A program made the position numbers and the translations under genes. Below the pieces are notes generated by a model. It saw only the letters and a list, made by a program, of their open reading frames with translations. It was not told the origin of the DNA and did no database searches. DNA of 64,000 nucleotides from Arthrobacter sp. MYb23 (GTDB lineage: Bacteria; Actinomycetota; Actinomycetes; Actinomycetales; Micrococcaceae): the NCBI RefSeq assembly GCF_002979775.1, contig NZ_PCPR01000004.1:62001-126000 (forward strand), in the 5' to 3' direction. Positions 15,530 to 22,990 of this stretch are shown in pieces (the first letter of the stretch is position 1; the number at the start of each line of letters is the position of its first letter).

Positions 15530-16810
15530 GTGACTAAATCCCTCGCAGACACCGCACCGGCCCAAAAGCTTAGCCTCCGCGTCGCGCTCTCAGATCCCAC
15601 CCTCAAGATCCTGGCTTCCGCCATCCTCGTAGCAACAGTGGGACGGGGCATCTTCCTCACCCTCACCGTGCTGTACTTCAGCCGCTTCGTGGGATTGAGC
15701 GCCGTGGAAATCGCCGTGATCCTCACGGTGTCCAGCGGGGTGGGCGTTGCCACGTCCTATATCGGCGGTCGGCTAGCCGACCACTTCTCAGCACGTCGAC
15801 TCCTGGTGGGCATGGTTGCCATCGAAGGTCTCGCCATCGCGAGCTACACATTCGCCGGGAACTTCAGCACCGCCGTCGTGATTGCCTGCATCGCTGTGGG
15901 AGTGAACCGGGGCGCGAACGCCACGCGTTCCGCGATCATCGCCCGGGCGTTCGACGGCCCGAACCGCGTGAATGCGCGCGCAGTCCTCCGCACCATCACC
16001 AACCTCGGCATTGCCGTTGGAGGCATGATTGCCGGACTCGCACTGTTGGCCGGAACCGCCGACGCATTCCGGGGAATGATGCTGTGCGCCGGCGTGGTCT
16101 ACATCCTGAGCGCGCTGCACTTGCGCCGCCTCCCCAAGCGTGTGGACGCACCGCGTCGCGATCCCGCCACCCCTGCACAGAAGCGCGGAATCTCCCCCTT
16201 CAGGGACCGTCGCTACGTACTGCTGACCGTGCTGTCCGGCATTTTTGGCATGCAGTTCGGGCTCGCCGAGATGGGCGTTCCACTGTGGATTTCACAGGAC
16301 ACCAGCGCCCCGGAGGTCCTGATATCCGTCATCCTGGTCATCAACACCCTGTGTGTCGTCCTGCTGCAAGTGCCGCTCTCCCGGGGCACCGACCACCCTC
16401 GCCGTGCAGGAAAGATCGTGATGACAGGTGGGGTGCTCATGGCCGTAGCCTGCGTGCTCTACGCCTCGGCAGGCGGGGCGCCGGTCATCGCCGCCATCGC
16501 CCTGCTGTGCGGCGCTGCCCTGCTGCATGCGTTCGCGGAAATCCTCTCGCAAGCGGGAGCCTGGGGACTCAGCTTCGAGCTCGCCAACCCACTCCAAGCA
16601 GGCGCTTACCAAGGCATGTTCGGGATGGGTTCCGCTTTGGGGGCCATGCTCGCACCGCTCGTGGTGACCGCCACCGTCGTCGAACACGGCGCGCTGGGCT
16701 GGGGCATCCTGGGTGCCGTCTTCCTTGCGTCGGCGGCGGGAACCTGGCTGATAGCGCGGAAGGCGTCGACGACGGCGGCAGTCGCCTCGGAGACAGGCTC
16801 ACCTGCGTAG
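15530..16810 (+). CDS. Major facilitator superfamily transporter
   Basis: A 426-residue carrier with about 12 membrane segments and an intracellular loop GGRLADHFSARRLL after the second helix, matching the MFS motif A. The general layout is that of drug or metabolite exporters. It starts with GTG (GTGACTAAATCC). It is divergent from the ArsR-like regulator, suggesting an inducible efflux unit. The transported compound is unknown. Confidence 0.85.
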   Translation: MTKSLADTAPAQKLSLRVALSDPTLKILASAILVATVGRGIFLTLTVLYFSRFVGLSAVEIAVILTVSSGVGVATSYIGGRLADHFSARRLLVGMVAIEGLAIASYTFAGNFSTAVVIACIAVGVNRGANATRSAIIARAFDGPNRVNARAVLRTITNLGIAVGGMIAGLALLAGTADAFRGMMLCAGVVYILSALHLRRLPKRVDAPRRDPATPAQKRGISPFRDRRYVLLTVLSGIFGMQFGLAEMGVPLWISQDTSAPEVLISVILVINTLCVVLLQVPLSRGTDHPRRAGKIVMTGGVLMAVACVLYASAGGAPVIAAIALLCGAALLHAFAEILSQAGAWGLSFELANPLQAGAYQGMFGMGSALGAMLAPLVVTATVVEHGALGWGILGAVFLASAAGTWLIARKASTTAAVASETGSPA

Positions 16811-17008
16811 GATTCTGCGCAGCCAATTGCCGGGCTTAATGGGTCGGTCAGTGTAGAGGGTTTGGTCCGGGTTAGCAGGCCCATCCCCGCCCGAACAATC
16901 CGGGCATGGCCCGTCAGGGAACTCGCCCATTTGCTTCCAGATCCACCCCTCCAGGCAGTGGTTGTTCCGGCAGTCCTTTTGCCCCATCAACAGTCCCCCA
17001 AGCGCCAT
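16799..17008 (-). CDS. Small Cys-rich protein, possible zinc-ribbon
   Basis: A 69-residue frame with Cys/His spacing suggestive of metal binding: CRNNHC early and CPDCSGG later, with GEFPDGP between. The CPDCSGG part resembles one half of a zinc ribbon. It overlaps the MFS gene's 3' end by 12 bases on the opposite strand. No homologue is recognised and the frame is short, so it could be fortuitous. The rest of the gap up to 17178 shows nothing else. Confidence 0.35.
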   Translation of the reverse strand: MALGGLLMGQKDCRNNHCLEGWIWKQMGEFPDGPCPDCSGGDGPANPDQTLYTDRPIKPGNWLRRILRR

Positions 17009-17178
17009 TGCTGTCTCGGTGGTTATGTGGCGCCACGCGGGAATTCACTACGCGATCGGTCCCGAATCTCAGCAGAACCAGCCCTAAGTACTACTCGGTG
17101 GCGAGCAACATCACCGCGCAGACGGAGAAATTGAACCCCCACACCTGAAACCATGGACGTGAAGAGCGAAAGGGAATC

Positions 17179-18300
17179 ATGGGGGAATGGGTGTGGCCTG
17201 CGTATGTGGGTGTGCTGGGAGGAGTGCTCCTCTTCGGAGTGTTCATGGTGCCGATCGTTGCGGTCCAGTACAGGATGTATGGCCGGTTTACGTGGCGTAG
17301 ATTCCTGGGCGCGGCGGGGCTGAGTGTTTACGGTGTGGCACTCGTGGCGTACACGCTACTGCCCCTCCCGGACCCCACGCTTCTGCAATGCCCGCCGGGT
17401 GGCAGTACGTTCCAGGCCGTCCCACTTCAGTTCCTGGATGACATCCAGCGGGAAACAGCCGGGCTCGGGATCACCGGAACGCTGGCCAGCCGCGCAACGC
17501 TGCAAGTCGTGTTCAACGTGGTCCTGTTCATACCGTGGGGCGTGATCGCGCGGCAGTATCTCTCGTGGAGCATGCCGGTTTCAGTCCTCACCGGGGCCCT
17601 TGCGTCCGGGCTTATCGAAGCCACACAATTCACCGGCCTGTGGGGACTTTACGGTTGCTCGTATCGCGTAGCCGATGTGGACGATCTCATCACCAACACG
17701 CTCGGTGCCCTGATTGGCGCACTCATCGCACCTCTTGTCCTCTGGTTCATGCCTCAACGAGGGGAGCTTCGGGCATCCCGCGGCCAGAGCCGCCCCGTCA
17801 CTGTTTGGCGTCGCTGGCTCGGCATGATCATCGACTACGCGGCCCTGGCGTTCTTCGGTTTCGCGTTCGTGGTGAGCTACAGGATTGCGCTGCTCACTCT
17901 CGGCGCGGAACTTCCCGCCAATGGCGACGGCACCTCGCTCATTCTCATGCATCTAGTACCCGGTTTCCTTGTGTTCTACCTGCCGGCGATCGTGGGTTCG
18001 GGCGCCTCCCTCGGCCAGCGCGCAGTGTGGCTCCAGCCGCAGTGGCCGGCCGCCCGACGTCGAGCATTGCTCCGGGCGAGCGTCACCGGCGGGCTGTACA
18101 CCGCTCTGACTTTCCTGGATGGGCTGTATCCGTCGGCTGGCTTCGGTTTCCTGAACAGCCTGTTGCTGCTCGTGGCGCTCGTGGCCGTTCCGCTCACCAG
18201 ATCGCGAGGACTTTCAGGGGTTTTGACCGGGACGCTGATGGTGGATGCGCGCGAAAATGCACGACGGCGGGTGGCTGGTTCCGACGTGCAGGCGGAATGA
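17179..18300 (+). CDS. VanZ-domain / RDD-domain membrane protein
   Basis: A 373-residue membrane protein of two modules. Residues from about 10 to 195 are VanZ-like (YTLLPLPD, FNVVLFIPWGVIARQY, LIEATQFTGLWGLYGCSYRVADVDDLITNTLGA). Residues from about 210 to 360 are RDD-like, with RRWLGMIIDYAALAFFGFAF and SGASLGQRAVWL. VanZ itself lowers teicoplanin sensitivity in enterococci; the function of this fusion is not known. It probably acts at the cell envelope. Confidence 0.8.
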   Translation: MGEWVWPAYVGVLGGVLLFGVFMVPIVAVQYRMYGRFTWRRFLGAAGLSVYGVALVAYTLLPLPDPTLLQCPPGGSTFQAVPLQFLDDIQRETAGLGITGTLASRATLQVVFNVVLFIPWGVIARQYLSWSMPVSVLTGALASGLIEATQFTGLWGLYGCSYRVADVDDLITNTLGALIGALIAPLVLWFMPQRGELRASRGQSRPVTVWRRWLGMIIDYAALAFFGFAFVVSYRIALLTLGAELPANGDGTSLILMHLVPGFLVFYLPAIVGSGASLGQRAVWLQPQWPAARRRALLRASVTGGLYTALTFLDGLYPSAGFGFLNSLLLLVALVAVPLTRSRGLSGVLTGTLMVDARENARRRVAGSDVQAE

Positions 18301-18309
18301 TGCTGCGGG

Positions 18310-18675
18310 CTACTCCGTCGAAGAGTCGATCAGACCCTGAAGGGCAGCGCGGGTGCTGACAAGATCTGCGATGCGGTTGTCATAGTCCTCAACGTGGGCC
18401 ATCAACGTGGGAACCGCGCAACGCTCCAACCTCCCCGGCTGGTAAATGCAGTCAATCAGTTCACGGATAACGCTGGTGGGAAGTCCGGCTGCCAGCAGTG
18501 AGCGAATATGCTGAACCCGCTCCACCGCGGAAGGCCCAAACAGTCGCTGTCCGGTTGGGGATCGATCGGCGAACAGAAGTCCACGGCCCTCGTAGTAGCG
18601 CAGCAGGCGTGGTGCCACACCGGTCAGGACTGACAGGTCACCCACCCGGAGCGTTGACTCGCTCGCCTTTGACAC
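18310..18675 (-). CDS. MerR-family transcriptional regulator
   Basis: About 121 residues with an N-terminal MerR winged helix (LRVGDLSVLTGVAPRLLRYYEGRGLLF) and a C-terminal coiled-coil dimerisation helix. Start chosen at the GTG at 18675, which has GAGGTG six bases upstream; a GTG three codons earlier overlaps that site. It is divergent from the class IV aminotransferase gene with about 25 bases between starts, so one operator must serve both. Two Cys residues occur in the linker (CIYQPGRLERC), so redox or thiol sensing is possible but unproven. Confidence 0.85.
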   Translation of the reverse strand: MSKASESTLRVGDLSVLTGVAPRLLRYYEGRGLLFADRSPTGQRLFGPSAVERVQHIRSLLAAGLPTSVIRELIDCIYQPGRLERCAVPTLMAHVEDYDNRIADLVSTRAALQGLIDSSTE

Positions 18676-18682
18676 TGGTGTC
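18671..18682. promoter_or_regulatory. Palindrome at the MerR/aminotransferase divergent promoter
   Basis: Inverted repeat GACAC-TG-GTGTC overlapping the MerR start and directly after a TTTGACA (-35-like) sequence facing the aminotransferase gene. This is the position expected of a MerR-type operator between promoter elements. No convincing -10 box is visible, so the promoter part is tentative. Confidence 0.4.
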
Positions 18683-18701
18683 ACCTCTTACGTTCGATTC
18701 C

Positions 18702-19505
18702 ATGACAATTTCGACGACGTATCTCAACGGCAGTACCCCGACAGCTGAGGACCTCGCCCCTTTGGCGTTCGCAGGCTATGCCCATTTCACAGCAATGCAG
18801 GTTCGAGGCGGGCGTGTTCGTGGCTTGGATTTACACCTTAGCCGCCTCAGGGAGGGAAGTGATCTGCTCTTCGGGCATCATCTCCCCGACTCATCGATCT
18901 TGGGAAATATGAGTGCTGCTCTCACTGCCGCCGATTCCGCGGATTCTTCACTGATGGTCTACATCAGCTCCACGCCAGGTGAATTTAGGTTCGCCGCCCA
19001 ACCTGACCTTAATGTACTAGTGAAAATTGCGGATCCTGTGACACCGCCGCCAACTCCCCTGGCGCTGGATCTTGTGCAGCACGAACGCCATGTGGCACTA
19101 GTGAAACATGTGGGAGAAGTGTCTAAAACGCTCCTTCTTCGCCACGCAAAGGAACGCGGTTTCGACGACGCAGCGTTCATGGATCGCAGCGGACGGCTCA
19201 GCGAAGCAACTATTTGGAATCTCGCGTTCTGGGACGGCACAGGAGTGACATGGCCCAAGGCGGACATCCTCCACGGCGTCACCATGCAGATTCTCCAGAG
19301 ACAGCTTCGTGCCCAAGGTGTCGTGCAGGAGACTCGGCAAATGACCGCTGCCTCAATTGCTGAAGCAACGTCTGCCGCTGTGCTTAATTCCTGGAGCCCC
19401 GGAATAGGAGTGCGGAGCATCGGTGGCCAGCGGCTGGCAGCGAGCCTCGAGCTTGTAAGTCTCCTACACGACGCCTATCAGCGTGAACCTCTGGAATGCA
19501 TCTGA
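18702..19505 (+). CDS. Class IV aminotransferase-like PLP enzyme
   Basis: A 267-residue fold-type IV PLP enzyme (family of branched-chain aminotransferase, D-amino-acid aminotransferase and aminodeoxychorismate lyase). It has an N-terminal domain with HFTAMQVRGGRVRGLDLHLSRL, the catalytic-Lys region KHVGEVSKTLLLRHAKERGFDDAAFMD, and SGRLSEATIWNLAFWDG, which corresponds to the conserved E-x-x-x-x-N phosphate-binding part. The start at 18702 lacks a good ribosome site and may be leaderless. The divergent MerR gene is the likely regulator. The exact substrate is unknown. Confidence 0.8.
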   Translation: MTISTTYLNGSTPTAEDLAPLAFAGYAHFTAMQVRGGRVRGLDLHLSRLREGSDLLFGHHLPDSSILGNMSAALTAADSADSSLMVYISSTPGEFRFAAQPDLNVLVKIADPVTPPPTPLALDLVQHERHVALVKHVGEVSKTLLLRHAKERGFDDAAFMDRSGRLSEATIWNLAFWDGTGVTWPKADILHGVTMQILQRQLRAQGVVQETRQMTAASIAEATSAAVLNSWSPGIGVRSIGGQRLAASLELVSLLHDAYQREPLECI

Positions 19506-19540
19506 GTTAGCACCCCGAGGGGCGCACCAAACCGGGGGGT

Positions 19541-19620
19541 GTGTGGCCGGCCCAGGGGGTCTAAGTCAGAACCGGCCACACTGTCCGCTAGAGCGAGCGG
19601 ACATACGCACGGCCGGCCGG
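19541..19620. other. Run of adjacent hairpins in a gene-free stretch
   Basis: In the 297-base gap between the aminotransferase and the DUF1905 gene, GTGTGGCCGG (19541-19550) pairs with CCGGCCACAC (19572-19581). This is followed at once by TGTCCGCT (19582-19589) pairing with AGCGGACA (19596-19603), and then by the self-complementary GGCCGGCCGGCC at about 19611-19622. The stretch is extremely GC-rich and has no credible coding frame. It could be a terminator cluster, structured RNA or repeat element. The rest of the gap (19623-19802) shows nothing distinct. Confidence 0.5.
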
Positions 19621-19802
19621 CCAAAAGAGGGGCCCTGCTCGCGCGCCGTGACCGGCCGACGAAAGGGTCTCGTCTTCTCGTCAGCCGTGGCTGCGGTTCC
19701 GCATCCGAAATGCACCCGGCAGCCTGTCACAACTAAGTAGTGATGCTGCGAGGCGAAACGTGACATGGATCAGAGCATTAATCTTTTGCTCAGCCAAAAG
19801 GG

Positions 19803-20246
19803 CTACTTCTTGCCGGCCTTCAGATCAGTAACCACCTTGGCGATTCGCCGTGCGCGGGTTTCGGGCGTCTTCGCCTCACCGATCGGTTCAACATACCGCC
19901 GTTGAGCGCTGTAATTGAGCGTTCCGTAGAAGGCCTTCGCTTCCGGCTCGGCGTCCAGAGCAGCCGCAAGATCCTCCGGCACCTCCACAACTCGAGGCTG
20001 GGTGTCCACCTCGAGGCCCACCTCCACGGTATGGCCCGCTGCGGCGCCTGTCAGCTCGCGGTTGGCCGAGCTGACGCCCACCATGTATTTCCCGCCCATC
20101 ACCGCGATGCTGCTGCGGTAGCTTTGGCCGTTGATGGTCACCACCACGGGCGGCCGTTTGCCTGCGCTGAGTCCCTCAACTACCTCGTCCGGAACTTCGA
20201 TGCCCGCCTTGTTGCCTTCGCCCACAATGGTGGTTGTAAATTTCAT
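19803..20246 (-). CDS. DUF1905 / YdeI-OmpD-associated-type protein
   Basis: A 147-residue cytoplasmic protein of two parts: an N-terminal beta-rich DUF1905 domain (GNKAGIEVPDEVVEGLSAGKRPPVVVTINGQSY, VGVSSANRELTG) and a C-terminal helical OmdA-like segment (YSAQRRYVEPIGEAKTPETRARRIAKVVTDLKAGKK). Members are widespread with no assigned biochemical role. The gene is alone on this strand and faces away from the DUF2630 gene. Confidence 0.85.
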   Translation of the reverse strand: MKFTTTIVGEGNKAGIEVPDEVVEGLSAGKRPPVVVTINGQSYRSSIAVMGGKYMVGVSSANRELTGAAAGHTVEVGLEVDTQPRVVEVPEDLAAALDAEPEAKAFYGTLNYSAQRRYVEPIGEAKTPETRARRIAKVVTDLKAGKK

Positions 20247-20336
20247 GTCCTCAGTATGCCGCCGGCTACCGCTGGACGCACCCCATCAGCAGGGCTAGGT
20301 TCAACGTACGCCCAGTGTGAAGCAAGGAGAGGGAAT

Positions 20337-20579
20337 ATGGACGAGCAGGACCTTTTGGAAAGAATTCAGTCTCTTGTTGAGGAAGAGCACCGCCTCCGCG
20401 ACGCTGCCGGGTCAGACGACGACGGCGGCGACAGCACGGCACGCCTGGCTCACCTGGAAGCCCAGCTCGATCAGTGCTGGGATCTGCTCCGCCAGCGCAG
20501 GGCGAAGCGGGATGCCGGGGAGAACCCGGACAGCGCTGAACCGCGCCCCATCAGCGAAGTTGAGGGCTACCGGCAGTAA
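20337..20579 (+). CDS. DUF2630-family small coiled-coil protein
   Basis: An 80-residue hydrophilic protein, predominantly helical (LLERIQSLVEEEHRLRD and ARLAHLEAQLDQCWDLLRQRRAKR), with a Gly/Asp-rich turn in between and a PISEVEGYRQ end. This matches the actinobacterial DUF2630 family of unknown function. AAGGAGAGGG precedes the ATG. It ends immediately before the convergent glycerate kinase gene. Confidence 0.85.
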   Translation: MDEQDLLERIQSLVEEEHRLRDAAGSDDDGGDSTARLAHLEAQLDQCWDLLRQRRAKRDAGENPDSAEPRPISEVEGYRQ

Positions 20580-21722
20580 CTACGCTCCTTCAAGCACCTG
20601 ACTGGTGGCCCACGCCAGGTATTTGGCAGCGTTAGCCACGGCGTCGGCGACGTCCGGGACGCCATCTTTGCGCTGCGCCACGTCCAGCAACTGTGCTGCA
20701 GCAACAATGCCGTGTTTCGCCAAGTCTTCAGGCGTGACCGTGATGCGTCCAGCCACCGCGATCACCGGGATGCCGTGTACGCTCGCGGCGTCAGCCAGTG
20801 CAATGGGCGCCTTGCCGGTGAGCGACTGCTCGTCCATGGAGCCTTCACCGGTGATCACCAGATCGGCCTCGCCCAGGTGCTTCGCGAGGCCCGTAAGCCC
20901 GGCCACCAGTGCGAAGCCGCCTTCCAACGCGGAGTCAGTGAACGCCAGGAACGACGCGGGGAAACCGCCTGCTGCTCCAGCTCCCGGAACGTTGACATCG
21001 CGGCCTGTGGCCTCCCGAAGGAGCGACGCCCAATTGCGGAGACCGGCGTCGAGTTTCTCAACGGCGTCCTCATCCGCACCCTTCTGGGGGCCGAAAACGT
21101 GCGCGGCACCTTCCGGTCCGTACAGCGGGTTTTGAACGTCGACGGCGATCCGGAACTTTACGGCGGACAGCCGGGGATCCAGCTCGGAGTCATCCAAGGC
21201 AACGACGTCGGCAAGGGAGCCGCCGCCAAGGGGCACTACATTGCCGGCCGCATCAAGGGGTTTGAGCCCGAGGGCACGCAAGGCGCCGCTGCCGGCGTCG
21301 GACATCGCCGAGCCGCCCAGGCCGAGCACGATCTCGGTGGCACCGGCGTCGAGGGCGGCTGCGACGAGCTGGCCGCAGCCGTAGCTATGGGCTCGCAGCG
21401 AATTCTCAGGCGTCGGCTCCATGTGGGCGAGCCCGGAGGCCATCGCGGTCTCAATGACTGCGCTGGCCCCGCCGAAAGCGTCCTTGCGGATGGCCCAGGA
21501 TGCTCCTACAGGCTTGAGAATGGGGCCCACAACCGCGTTGTTCCGTTCCTCGTAACCCGCCGCTATGGCAGCGTCCAAGGTGCCTTCGCCGCCGTCGGCA
21601 ACAGGGAACTGGGTGGTCACGGCATCCGGGTAAACGCGCAGGGCGCCTTCGGCCATGGCCGACGCGGCTTCGGCGGCGGTGAGGGATCCCTTGAACTTGT
21701 CCGGGGCAATGAGGATACGCAT
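20580..21722 (-). CDS. Glycerate kinase (GlxK/GarK family)
   Basis: Phosphorylates D-glycerate to phosphoglycerate, feeding glyoxylate-, tartrate- or sugar-acid-derived carbon into glycolysis. 380 residues with the family hallmarks APDKFKGSLTA at the N-terminus, PVADGGEGT, LGLGGSAMSDAGSG and DLVITGEGSMDEQSLTGKAP. A TAGGACCC ribosome site precedes the ATG. A strong LacI-type palindrome lies 21 bases upstream. A 2-hydroxyacid dehydrogenase gene on the same strand lies 243 bases upstream, so the two may serve a common glyoxylate/hydroxypyruvate route. Confidence 0.93.
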   Translation of the reverse strand: MRILIAPDKFKGSLTAAEAASAMAEGALRVYPDAVTTQFPVADGGEGTLDAAIAAGYEERNNAVVGPILKPVGASWAIRKDAFGGASAVIETAMASGLAHMEPTPENSLRAHSYGCGQLVAAALDAGATEIVLGLGGSAMSDAGSGALRALGLKPLDAAGNVVPLGGGSLADVVALDDSELDPRLSAVKFRIAVDVQNPLYGPEGAAHVFGPQKGADEDAVEKLDAGLRNWASLLREATGRDVNVPGAGAAGGFPASFLAFTDSALEGGFALVAGLTGLAKHLGEADLVITGEGSMDEQSLTGKAPIALADAASVHGIPVIAVAGRITVTPEDLAKHGIVAAAQLLDVAQRKDGVPDVADAVANAAKYLAWATSQVLEGA

Positions 21723-21742
21723 GGGTCCTATCTTGCCAGCTT

Positions 21743-21766
21743 CGCTGGGAAAGCGCTTGCCCAGCG
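21743..21766. promoter_or_regulatory. LacI-type operator upstream of glycerate kinase
   Basis: A 24-base palindrome with one mismatched pair: arms CGCTGGG and CCCAGCG around the centre AAGCGCTT. The central CG with flanking A/T tracts is characteristic of LacI-family sites. It lies just upstream of the glycerate kinase start. No LacI gene is adjacent; the nearest in the window is at 36430-37437. Confidence 0.6.
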
Positions 21767-21965
21767 CGTAATGTAGCGGCTGATTCAGGTGCCCGAGCCT
21801 TTCCCGACGCGCATTTCAAGGTCACTCCGGGCCATCGCGCGCCCGCTGCCGCCAAGCGCCCCCGTAACCTCTGGTGCGATCCGCGCGAAAGGGTGCGCCG
21901 CCTACGCCGAACGGGTGCGGGCGGCGCAAACGGGTGCGGTCCTTGCCGCAGCGAGCTACGCCGAA

Positions 21966-22928
21966 CTAGCCGTTGAGCACCCGCACGGGCGATCCCGCGA
22001 GCCAGCCCTTCACATCTTCGAAGGCTCCGCCATAGAACTGCCGGTAGCTCTCGTGGGTCACGTAGCCAATATGCGGCGAGAGCACTGTCCGCGAGGAATG
22101 AAGCAGTGCGTGCCCGGCGGGAAGGGGTTCGTCGTCGAACACATCCAGTGCGGCGCCGCGGATCCACCCCTCCTCAAGGGCTTGGATGAGGGCCGCTTCG
22201 TCCACCAAGGGTCCACGCGCGGTGTTCACCAGCACACCTTCCGGACCCAGCAGACGCAGCTCTTTGGAACCCACAATCCCCTCCGTCCGCTCAGACAACC
22301 GGAGGTGCAGCGTCACGACATCGGACTCGCGGAACAGTTCCTCTTTACTCACCTTGCGCGCGCCCGCATCAGCGGCAGCCTCGGCCGTAAGATTTTGGCT
22401 CCACGCCAGGACATCCATCCCGAAGGCCTTCGCGTACGCTGCCATGCGTTTGCCGATCTTGCCCAGGCCAACGATTCCCAGCGTCTTGCCTTCGAGTTCA
22501 AACCCGACGCCGGTCTGCCAGTCGCCTGCGCGCAGCGAGTTCTCCTCCACCGTGAGGTTCCGGGCAAAGGCCATCAGGAGCGCCCATGTCAGTTCAGGTG
22601 CCGCAGCCGGCGATCCACTCGTCCCGCATACCACGATCCCCCGCTCCGCAGCCGCCTCCAGGTCAATCGCGGCATTGGCCATGCCAGTGGTCACCAGCAG
22701 CTTCAGGTTCGGCAGGGCCTCGAGGACGTCCTGTGGAAAACGGGTCCTTTCGCGCATCGCCACAATGATGTCGAAAGGTGCCAAGGCGGCCACTGCTTGC
22801 TCTTCCGAGACGAAAGGTGCGCTGAAGACGCTCACTTTCACGCCGTCGTCGAGCAGTGAATCCCACGGGGCGTAATCGCCGGAGACCTGCTGGTAATCAT
22901 CAAGGATGGCTAAACGGAATAGGGTCAC
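21966..22928 (-). CDS. D-isomer-specific 2-hydroxyacid dehydrogenase
   Basis: A 320-residue NAD(P)-dependent reductase of the glyoxylate/hydroxypyruvate/phosphoglycerate dehydrogenase family. The Rossmann motif GLGKIGKRMAAYAKAFGMDV is intact, followed by LRLSERTEGIVG, NTARGPLVDE and a catalytic His in LSPHIGYVTHE. The start is placed at the GTG at 22928, with AGGA 8 bases upstream; the ATG three codons earlier has no room for a ribosome site. The gap down to the glycerate kinase holds only the LacI-type palindrome. Substrate is not certain. Confidence 0.87.
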   Translation of the reverse strand: MTLFRLAILDDYQQVSGDYAPWDSLLDDGVKVSVFSAPFVSEEQAVAALAPFDIIVAMRERTRFPQDVLEALPNLKLLVTTGMANAAIDLEAAAERGIVVCGTSGSPAAAPELTWALLMAFARNLTVEENSLRAGDWQTGVGFELEGKTLGIVGLGKIGKRMAAYAKAFGMDVLAWSQNLTAEAAADAGARKVSKEELFRESDVVTLHLRLSERTEGIVGSKELRLLGPEGVLVNTARGPLVDEAALIQALEEGWIRGAALDVFDDEPLPAGHALLHSSRTVLSPHIGYVTHESYRQFYGGAFEDVKGWLAGSPVRVLNG

Positions 22929-22990
22929 GCTATTCATCCTTGCGCGGCGCCCGGTGGTACTCAACCCCATCTCACGTTAGGTTTTTGACT

